From JBBRLG01 sp038231495 (lineage in GTDB: Bacteria > Planctomycetota > Planctomycetia > Gemmatales > Gemmataceae): 14,653 nt of DNA. The stretch covers positions 1-14,653 of the forward strand of contig JBBRLG010000114.1 of the NCBI GenBank assembly GCA_038231495.1, read 5' to 3'. Under the pieces are notes generated by a model. The model searched no databases and was not told the origin of the DNA. It saw only the letters and a program-made list of their open reading frames with translations. This document shows, in pieces, positions 1-5,049 of this stretch. The position numbers were made by a program, and so were the translations under genes. How positions within the stretch are numbered: the stretch's first letter is position 1; every line of letters begins with the position of its first letter.

Positions 1-716
1 AAAACACGCAGCTGGCCGACCTCGGCCGGGCCAAGAAGGTCAAGATCGACAAGGACAACACGACGATCATCGTCGAGACGAACGACAAGAAGCGCAAGGA
101 AGCGATCACCGGCCGCGTGCAGATGATCCAGCGCGAGCTGGAGAAGTCCACGAGCGACTACGACAAGGAAAAGCTGAGCGAGCGCATCGCGAAGCTGTCG
201 GGCGGCGTGGCCAAGATCAACGTCGGGGCCGCGACCGAGAGCGAAATGAAAGAGAAGAAGGCGCGCGTCGAGGACGCGATGCACGCGACCCGCGCGGCCA
301 ACCAGGAAGGCATCCTGCCTGGCGGCGGCGTGGCTTTGCTGCGGGCGTCCGAAGGCCTGAAGCCGAAGGGTCTCCGCGACGACGAGGAGACCGGCTACAA
401 CATCGTGGTCCGCGCGTGCAAGGCACCGATCCAGCAGATTGCCGAGAACGCCGGCGAAGATGGTGCGGTCGTGATGAACAAGGTGCTGGAGAATTCCGCG
501 CCGAACTTCGGCTACGACGCCCGCCAGGACCGCTATTGCGACATGCTCAAGGAAGGCATCATCGACCCGACGAAGGTGGTGCGTTCGGCGCTGCAAAACG
601 CGGCGAGCGTCGCGACACTGCTGCTGACGAGCGACGCGCTGGTGGCCGACATGCCCGCGAAGGACGAAAAGAAGTCGTCCGGCGGCGGTGGCGGCGGCTA
701 CGACGACATGTACTAA
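1..716 (+). CDS. groEL: Chaperonin GroEL, C-terminal part (5' truncated by window edge)
   Basis: This is the last ~237 codons of a 60-kDa chaperonin subunit (group I Hsp60), which forms double rings and folds proteins in the cytoplasm using ATP. The reading frame is open from base 3 and corresponds roughly to E. coli GroEL from residue ~315 to the end. Visible family signatures are DLGRAKKV and DKDNTTI near the apical/intermediate boundary, SDYDKEKLSERIAKLSGGVA, VGAATESEMKEKKARVEDAMHATRAA (which contains the ATPase aspartate, E. coli Asp398), GILPGGGVALLR and the DPTKVVRSALQNAASVA block. The C-terminal tail is not the usual GGM repeat but a six-glycine run followed by YDDMY. The gene converges on the BON lipoprotein gene. 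Whether a groES lies upstream cannot be seen. Planctomycetes often carry several groEL copies, so this may not be the main one. Confidence 0.97.
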   Translation, partial: NTQLADLGRAKKVKIDKDNTTIIVETNDKKRKEAITGRVQMIQRELEKSTSDYDKEKLSERIAKLSGGVAKINVGAATESEMKEKKARVEDAMHATRAANQEGILPGGGVALLRASEGLKPKGLRDDEETGYNIVVRACKAPIQQIAENAGEDGAVVMNKVLENSAPNFGYDARQDRYCDMLKEGIIDPTKVVRSALQNAASVATLLLTSDALVADMPAKDEKKSSGGGGGGYDDMY

Positions 717-720
717 TTCC

Positions 721-795
721 GGGCTGAGAGCTGAAAGCTGAGAGCTGTTTCAAAAAATCGTTTTGAAACAGCTCTCAGCTTTTAGCTTTTAGCTT
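721..795 (+). repeat. 35-bp hairpin of AGCTGA/TTTAGC repeats between convergent genes
   Basis: The left arm (721-755) pairs with the right arm (761-795) around a 5-nt loop (756-760). The inner 22 pairs (734-755/761-782) are perfect Watson-Crick. The outer 13 include five G-T oppositions and no other mismatch. Those are G-U pairs in a plus-strand transcript but A-C mismatches in a minus-strand one, so the full hairpin fits the groEL mRNA. The arms are made of short repeats: GCTGAGAGCTGAAAGCTGAG on the left and TTTTAGC units on the right. It begins 5 nt after the groEL stop and ends 7 nt before the stop of the convergent lipoprotein gene. It may act as a terminator or a 3'-end stabiliser, though no T-run follows the stem. 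It may also be a copy of a dispersed repeat. Confidence 0.85.
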
Positions 796-802
796 TTAGC
801 TA

Positions 803-1219
803 TCAGCTTCCATCTTTTGAACTGACTTCCATTGCGTCCACGGCGTCGGTGACGCCCTGGGTCGCTTTCGCCAATTCAAGGGCGCGGCCGCGCTGCACTT
901 GATTCGTAACCTTGCCTTGCAACTTCACAACACCCGGCGACGCGATGCTGACCCGAATCTCGGCATCGGTCAGGCCTTTATCCCATTGCAGACGCACGGC
1001 GACCCGGCTATCGAGGGCGCTGTCGCCGGCCGCGCCCCGCAACGCCTGCCAACTCGTCGCCAATTTGCTGTTGCGACCGCCGGTGACGTCTTCGCCCCTC
1101 TCCGACACCTTTTGACACACTTTTGCAAAACCTTCCGAGTCCTGGCTGCTGCATCCCGTCACCAACGACGTGAGGGCCAAGATCAAAAAAGGTGTCCAGG
1201 CGATGGTTCGCTTCCGCAT
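803..1219 (-). CDS. BON-domain lipoprotein
   Basis: The predicted product is 138 aa. It starts MRKRTIAW, followed by a hydrophobic stretch and a lipobox VTGC (cleavage before Cys23), so it is probably a lipoprotein anchored in an envelope membrane. Residues ~68-134 look like a BON domain: DSRVAVRLQWDKGL-TDAEIRVSIASPGVVKLQGKV, then GRALELAKATQGVTDAVDAM. The family binds phospholipid or other envelope surfaces, as in OsmY-like proteins. The single BON domain makes it a small member. The open frame extends to 1303, but I start it at 1219 because a GGGAGG lies 10 nt upstream and the signal peptide then begins correctly. It is transcribed divergently from the NYN-domain gene and converges on groEL. 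The exact role is unknown. Confidence 0.85.
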   Translation of the reverse strand: MRKRTIAWTPFLILALTSLVTGCSSQDSEGFAKVCQKVSERGEDVTGGRNSKLATSWQALRGAAGDSALDSRVAVRLQWDKGLTDAEIRVSIASPGVVKLQGKVTNQVQRGRALELAKATQGVTDAVDAMEVSSKDGS

Positions 1220-1229
1220 TGTTTCCGCG

Positions 1230-1235
1230 CCTCCC
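1230..1235 (-). promoter_or_regulatory. Shine-Dalgarno site fixing the lipoprotein start
   Basis: On the minus strand GGGAGG lies 10 nt before the ATG at 1219. This favours that start over the upstream in-frame ATG at 1303, which would place 28 extra residues ahead of the signal peptide. Confidence 0.6.
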
Positions 1236-1487
1236 GGCGACCGCTGCTGGCCGAAAATGGCCGTCCGGAGTATGCTCTGGGCGTTCGCTTCGGGCAAGGG
1301 CAACCCTGGACAGCGGCGGTCTCACCGGGCCATGCTGAGGAAAACGAGGCAACCCGGAGCGATGCCGAGGACTGCGCAAGATAACCAAAAGGCGAGCCGG
1401 GAGTGCTCACTGCTTGGTTTGCTCTTGGCTCGGAACCGCGCTGCTGTCACAATTAGCGAGTGGAAACGTCCTTATTCAGAGCGGGCC

Positions 1488-2039
1488 ATGCGCTACCTCA
1501 TCGACGGCTACAACCTGGTGTACGCGATGGGCCTGTTGAGTCAAAAAAAGGCCGCGCCCGGCGCGCTCGAAGCCGCCCGCTTCGACCTGCTCGACCACCT
1601 GCACGCGTTGTTCGGCGACCAGTCCGGCTGCCTGACCGTGATCTTCGACGCCAACCGCGTGCCGCGCCACGGCGTGCCCGAACACGATTACCACGGCCTG
1701 CACGTCCGCTTCGCCGTGCGCCAACAGGCCGACGACCTGATCGAGACGTTGGTGCAGAGCGAAGGTTCGCCGAAAAGCTTGACCGTCGTGTCGGACGACC
1801 ACCGCGTCCAGACCGCGGCCCGGCGGCGGCAGTGTCCGGTCCTCGGCTGCAACGCCTTTCTGGACGTGGCCGAACGGCCGGCGCGCCAGACCTCTCCGAC
1901 CGCCACCGACGCCAACGCCAAGCCGGATGCGATGTCGCCGGCGGAGCGCCAGCGCTGGCTCGACGAGTTCGCGGACTTCGCCGACGATCCGGCCTTGAAA
2001 AAAGGACTCAATCCGGGTGCCTTTGATTTCGAGGAGTGA
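1488..2039 (+). CDS. NYN-domain ribonuclease-like protein (YacP/Rae1 type)
   Basis: The product is 183 aa, close to the ~170 aa of B. subtilis YacP/Rae1, a PIN-fold endonuclease that cleaves mRNA at the ribosomal A site. The NYN_YacP hallmarks are visible: LIDGYNLV at the N-terminus (Asp6, Asn9), TVIFDANRVP (Asp54), the ADDLIETLV acidic motif (Asp82/Asp83) and VVSDDHRVQ (Asp103/Asp104). These acidic residues would bind the catalytic metal. After ~residue 133 comes a low-complexity linker and a C-terminal tail (AERQRWLDEFADF) not needed for the fold. The start at 1488 places the beta-1 strand at the N-terminus, as usual in the family. No strong ribosome binding site is seen. It is first in a co-directional run with the HAD gene and glyA. 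RNase activity and A-site targeting are inferred from family only. Confidence 0.82.
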   Translation: MRYLIDGYNLVYAMGLLSQKKAAPGALEAARFDLLDHLHALFGDQSGCLTVIFDANRVPRHGVPEHDYHGLHVRFAVRQQADDLIETLVQSEGSPKSLTVVSDDHRVQTAARRRQCPVLGCNAFLDVAERPARQTSPTATDANAKPDAMSPAERQRWLDEFADFADDPALKKGLNPGAFDFEE

Positions 2040-2088
2040 GCGCTGCCGCGCGACTTGCGATTCAGGGCGTAATTCATACAAGGACGTT

Positions 2089-2739
2089 ATGGCTATCTCC
2101 ACGATCGTGTTCGACTTCGGCAACGTCGTCGCGCTGTTCAGTCATCGCCGGGCCGCCGAGCAACTGGCCGCGTACGGCACCGCCTCCGCCGCCTCCATTG
2201 CGGCCTATCTCTTCGGCGGCACCCTCGAAGAAGATTACGAGGCTGGCCGCATCGCCACCGACGTGTTTATCAACACCGTGCGCGCGACGTTTCACTTGCA
2301 GTGCAACGACGAGCAGTTCGCCCGCGCGTTTAACGATATATTCACGGCGAACGCGGATGTCTGCGACCTACTGCCGCGGTTGAAGCCGCGCTACCGGCTC
2401 TTGCTGCTCAGCAACACCAACGACCTGCACGCCCGCTTTTTCCTGGCGAAGTTCCGCGAACAACTTGCGCCGTTCGACGCCTTCGTCCTGTCGCACGCGG
2501 TCGGCCTACGCAAGCCCGACCCGCGCATCTATGAATACTGTCGCGCGCAAGCCGGCTCGCCGCCCGCTGCGGATTGCTTGTTTATCGACGACCTGCCCAC
2601 CAACATCGACGGCGTCCGCGCCTGCGGCTGGCAGGGAATCGTTTACCGTCCGGGCGAAGATTTGCCGAAGAAATTGGCGGCGCTCGGCGTTCCGGTTGCC
2701 GCCGTAGCAGAGAACCGTTTGTCGAGGAGCGTGAAATGA
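2089..2739 (+). CDS. HAD-superfamily hydrolase, YihX-like sugar-phosphate phosphatase
   Basis: The product is 216 aa. HAD motif I is VFDFGNVV with nucleophile Asp9. Position +2, usually the general acid Asp, is Gly11, as in E. coli YihX (FDLGNV). Motif II is LLLLSNTNDLH (Ser108), motif III Lys142 in GLRKPDPRIYEY, and motif IV is CLFIDDLPTNIDGVRACG (Asp167/Asp168). SNTN-LH followed by the LRKPDPRIYE block closely resembles YihX, a glucose-1-phosphate phosphatase, so a small phosphorylated sugar is the likely substrate class (inference). Residues ~17-90 form the helical cap. AAGGA lies 4 nt before the ATG at 2089. The stop overlaps the glyA start (ATGA), which suggests translational coupling. 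The start lies 49 nt after the NYN gene. Confidence 0.88.
   Translation: MAISTIVFDFGNVVALFSHRRAAEQLAAYGTASAASIAAYLFGGTLEEDYEAGRIATDVFINTVRATFHLQCNDEQFARAFNDIFTANADVCDLLPRLKPRYRLLLLSNTNDLHARFFLAKFREQLAPFDAFVLSHAVGLRKPDPRIYEYCRAQAGSPPAADCLFIDDLPTNIDGVRACGWQGIVYRPGEDLPKKLAALGVPVAAVAENRLSRSVK
2724..2729 (+). promoter_or_regulatory. glyA ribosome binding site inside the HAD gene
   Basis: GAGGAG lies 6 nt before the glyA ATG at 2736, within the last codons of the HAD gene. Together with the ATGA overlap it fixes the glyA start and supports coupled translation. Confidence 0.65.
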
Positions 2740-3980
2740 ATCCCATCGAACAGGCCGACCCGGAAGTGTGGCAGGCGATCGCGGGCGAGCGCCGCCGGCA
2801 GCAGACGGGTTTGGAAATGATCGCGTCGGAGAACTACACCAGTCCCGCGGTCCTGGCCGCGCAAGGCTCCGTGCTGACCAACAAGTACGCCGAGGGCTAT
2901 CCCGGTCGGCGCTACTACGGCGGCTGCGCGTTCGTGGACGTGGCGGAGAAATTGGCCATCGAGCGCGTGTGCAAACTGTTCGGGGCCGAGCACGCCAACG
3001 TGCAGCCACACTCGGGCGCCCAGGCGAACATGGCCGTTTACTTCGCCTGCCTCGAACCGGGCGACACGATCCTCGCCATGAACCTGTCGCACGGCGGCCA
3101 CCTGACGCACGGCATGCACCTCAACTTTTCGGGCAAACTGTACAAGATCGTTCCCTACGGCGTCCGTGCCGACAACGAGTTGATCGACTACGACCAGGTG
3201 CGGCAGCTGGCCCGCGAGCACAAGCCCAAGCTGATCGTCGCCGGGGCCAGCGCCTACTCGCGTGTCATCGACTTCGCGGCCTTCGCCGAGGTCGCGGCCG
3301 AGACGAAGGCGCTGTTCATGGTGGACATGGCCCACATCGCGGGTCTGGTCGCTGGCGACCAGCATCCCAACCCCGTTGTGTGGGCGGATTTCGTCACCTC
3401 GACCACGCACAAGACGTTGCGCGGGCCGCGCAGCGGCTTCGTGTTGTGCAAGAAGGACTGGGCGAAGAAGATCGACTCGTCCGTCTTTCCTGGAATGCAA
3501 GGCGGGCCGCTGATGCACGTCGTCGCGGCCAAGGCAATCGGTTTCAAGGAGGCGTCGCAACCGGCCTTCCGCGCCTACGCCGCCCAGACCGTGGCGAACG
3601 CGCGGACCCTGGCCCACGAGTTGACGACGCGCGGCTACCGCCTCGTATCCGGCGGCACCGACAATCACATGCTACTGGTGGACGTGGCGGTGCGCGGCCT
3701 GTCGGGCAAGGTCGCGGAGAAGGCGCTCGACGCGGCGGGCATCACGATAAACCGCAACGGCATCCCCTTCGACAAGCGGCCGCCGCTGGACCCGTCCGGC
3801 ATCCGCATCGGCACGCCGGCCCTGACGACCCGCGGCATGCGTGAGACCGAGATGCGCCAGATCGCTGCCTGGATCGGCGAAGTGCTAGCCAACCCGGATG
3901 ACACGACGGCGCAGCAGCGCGTTCACGGCGAGGTTGCGGAGTTGTGCGGACATTTTCCCGCGCCGGCGAATGTGGCGTAA
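2736..3980 (+). CDS. glyA: Serine hydroxymethyltransferase
   Basis: The product is 414 aa, the normal length for bacterial SHMT. It is a cytoplasmic PLP enzyme that interconverts serine and glycine while moving a one-carbon unit to or from tetrahydrofolate. Signatures in order are LEMIASENYTS, NKYAEGYPGRRYYGGC (substrate and PLP contacts), QPHSGAQANMAVY, LSHGGHLTHG, VDMAHIAGLVAG (Asp197 and His200 contact PLP), TSTTHKTLRGPR with the Schiff-base lysine at Lys226 (E. coli Lys229), PGMQGGPLMH and the SGIRIGTPALTTRGM block. All expected catalytic residues are present. It begins by an ATGA overlap with the HAD phosphatase gene and is the last gene of this cluster. A 95-nt gap precedes the DUF6941-like gene. 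Confidence 0.98.
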   Translation: MNPIEQADPEVWQAIAGERRRQQTGLEMIASENYTSPAVLAAQGSVLTNKYAEGYPGRRYYGGCAFVDVAEKLAIERVCKLFGAEHANVQPHSGAQANMAVYFACLEPGDTILAMNLSHGGHLTHGMHLNFSGKLYKIVPYGVRADNELIDYDQVRQLAREHKPKLIVAGASAYSRVIDFAAFAEVAAETKALFMVDMAHIAGLVAGDQHPNPVVWADFVTSTTHKTLRGPRSGFVLCKKDWAKKIDSSVFPGMQGGPLMHVVAAKAIGFKEASQPAFRAYAAQTVANARTLAHELTTRGYRLVSGGTDNHMLLVDVAVRGLSGKVAEKALDAAGITINRNGIPFDKRPPLDPSGIRIGTPALTTRGMRETEMRQIAAWIGEVLANPDDTTAQQRVHGEVAELCGHFPAPANVA

Positions 3981-4075
3981 GACTCCTTTCGGCCTGGCAA
4001 TAATCCGTTTGCTTCTCCGTTATCCGTGGCGCACAATGGACTTACCGCGACGAACGAACCCAAATGGAAACGCTC

Positions 4076-4519
4076 ATGGCCAAGAAGCCGAAGAAGAAGC
4101 CGCCGCCAAAGTGCAAGGCGATCCTGCTCTGCGACCAAATTCTCATCGACTCCCTGACCGGCAAGCTGAGCATTATCGGCATCTTTGAGAATTTCTTCGT
4201 GACCGCTTTCCCGGCAGCAACGGCCCCTTTTACCGCCTTCCTCCAAATGACCGACGGCGTTGGGCAGTACAACGTCACCGTCGAAGTCTACGACTTACAA
4301 GAAGACGCGATCTTGGGCGCGGCGCAGGGGCCGGTAATCGATTTCGCCGAGCGAACCGTCAAGCTGAACTTCTTCATCCCGGTGCCGCCGTTGCCCCTGA
4401 CCCACCTTGGGCGGTATGATTTTATCGTGATGGCTGACGGCCAAGAAATCGACCGCCAGCAGTTTGAGGCCATAAACCCCGGAGTACCCCCCGATGCCGA
4501 CGACCAATCTCCCGATTAG
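4076..4519 (+). CDS. DUF6941-like conserved protein
   Basis: The product is 147 aa without signal peptide or membrane segment. The N-terminus is very basic (MAKKPKKKPPPK). A compact beta-rich domain follows: CKAILLCDQILIDSLTGKLSIIGIFENF, then FPAATAPFTAFLQMTDGVGQYNVTVEVYDL, RTVKLNFFIPVPPLPLTHLGRYDFIVMADGQEID. The CD..I.D..TGK.S.IGIF...FP pattern is one I associate with the DUF6941 family of uncharacterised bacterial proteins. That assignment is from memory and not searched. I start at 4076 because GGAAA lies a few bases upstream, but an in-frame ATG at 4064 would add METL. The C-terminus is acidic (DADDQSPD). The last 26 bp overlap the small ORF at 4494-4673, and both lie before a strong terminator. 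Function unknown. Confidence 0.8.
   Translation: MAKKPKKKPPPKCKAILLCDQILIDSLTGKLSIIGIFENFFVTAFPAATAPFTAFLQMTDGVGQYNVTVEVYDLQEDAILGAAQGPVIDFAERTVKLNFFIPVPPLPLTHLGRYDFIVMADGQEIDRQQFEAINPGVPPDADDQSPD
4481..4484 (+). promoter_or_regulatory. Shine-Dalgarno site for the small overlapping ORF
   Basis: GGAG lies 9 nt before the ATG at 4494, inside the coding sequence of the DUF6941-like gene. It is the main support for translation of the 59-codon ORF. Confidence 0.45.
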
Positions 4520-4673
4520 CCCGCGCGCAAAGCAGCCTGCCCTCGCAACCACCGCGCCGGCCCGCCAGCCGGCAATTGTCGGCACCCTGCCGCTGAACGT
4601 CCACATCATTCCGATGGTGGTTTTTGACACGCCCCGGCCGATTAAACGAACGGGGCGCAAGGCCAAGCGGTAA
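4494..4673 (+). CDS. Small ORF overlapping the DUF6941-like gene (59 aa)
   Basis: I do not recognise this protein. An ATG at 4494 opens a 59-codon frame ending TAA at 4671-4673. It is preceded by GGAG at 9 nt spacing and overlaps the upstream gene by 26 bp in another frame. The product begins MPTTNLPISPRAKQPALATT, is Ala/Pro/Thr-rich in its first half, has a hydrophobic core (IVGTLPLNVHIIPMVVFDTP) and a strongly basic tail (KRTGRKAKR). The terminator at 4701 comes 27 nt after its stop, which places it in the same transcript and accounts for the space after the upstream gene. It could be a small nucleic-acid-binding or ribosome-associated protein (inference from charge only). It could also be a chance ORF. 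Confidence 0.5.
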   Translation: MPTTNLPISPRAKQPALATTAPARQPAIVGTLPLNVHIIPMVVFDTPRPIKRTGRKAKR

Positions 4674-4700
4674 AGGACCGATGACAGAAACAGACGCTGA

Positions 4701-4733
4701 GACGGCCGGGCAATTTGCCCGGCCGTCCGTTTT
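4701..4733 (+). terminator. Rho-independent terminator
   Basis: A perfect 12-bp GC-rich stem (4701-4712 with 4716-4727; GACGGCCGGGCA / TGCCCGGCCGTC) closes a 3-nt loop (ATT) and is followed by CG and then TTTT at 4730-4733. It would end the transcript carrying the DUF6941-like gene and the small ORF. It is the clearest intrinsic terminator in the window. Confidence 0.88.
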
Positions 4734-4742
4734 ACCTCCGAC

Positions 4743-4792
4743 ACCAATTGGCCGATATGGATACCAAACCAATTAGCCGATTTTGATACTAA
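4743..4792. repeat. 25-bp tandem direct repeat, two copies
   Basis: Copy 1 (4743-4767) and copy 2 (4768-4792) match at 21 of 25 positions on the pattern ACCAATTnGCCGAT, two variable bases, GATAC, AA. They abut with no spacer. A short inverted TAATTGGG follows at 4801-4808. Possible meanings are paired operator sites for the downstream kinase gene or a remnant of a transposon end with internal repeats, as in the IS21 family. No transposase lies nearby. Confidence 0.8.
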
Positions 4793-5049
4793 ATCGACCT
4801 TAATTGGGCTATAAAAGGGCAAAGCCCACCGAGACCAAATAGGTAACGGCGCATCTCCAAGGACAGCCTGTTCCCGCCCTTGCTCATGGCATTCCGTCCA
4901 CCAACCTGAACGAATTCCGACCAAACCCCGTAATTTCACAGCAACCGATTTGTATGTTGCCCGTCCGCGTTCTACGCTTCTGACAGCCCACCATCCCAAA
5001 TGTGCAACAGGGTTTACCTACCCAGGAACAACGGGCCGGGACGAAACAG

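Larger units (their letters stand above)
4674..5049. other. Gene-free 376-nt gap before the kinase gene
   Basis: Apart from the terminator (4701-4733) and the 25-bp tandem repeat (4743-4792), I see no protein or RNA gene. The stretch is visibly richer in A+T than its surroundings between ~4740 and ~4820. A TATAAA at 4810-4815 could be a -10 element, but I see no matching -35 at 16-18 nt. The rest (~4820-5049) shows no structure I can name. The minus-strand open frame across this area runs antisense to the DUF6941-like gene and has no family resemblance. Confidence 0.6.

Noticed and set aside
1170..1487. N-terminal extension of the NYN-domain protein
   Set aside because: The frame is open upstream but crosses the divergent lipoprotein start and its ribosome binding site. 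The encoded residues have no family resemblance. The conserved domain begins at ATG 1488.
2643..3668. 341-codon minus-strand open frame opposite glyA
   Set aside because: glyA is unambiguous on the plus strand, and the antisense protein resembles nothing.
4009..4037. Possible sigma-70 promoter TTGCTT - 17 nt - CACAAT before the DUF6941-like gene
   Set aside because: The spacing is right, but only three of six and four of six bases match the consensus. I do not regard it as supported.
4783..4815. Possible promoter TTGATA ... TATAAA before the kinase gene
   Set aside because: The two hexamers are 21 nt apart, too far for a standard promoter, and the -35-like site lies inside the tandem repeat.
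4295..4999. 234-codon minus-strand open frame spanning the DUF6941-like gene and the intergenic gap
   Set aside because: It runs antisense to a well-supported gene, has no recognisable motif, and crosses the terminator and tandem repeat. It is a by-product of high GC.
4674..5049. Structured regulatory RNA or riboswitch in the kinase leader
   Set aside because: Beyond the upstream terminator I could find no conserved fold or known riboswitch core by eye.
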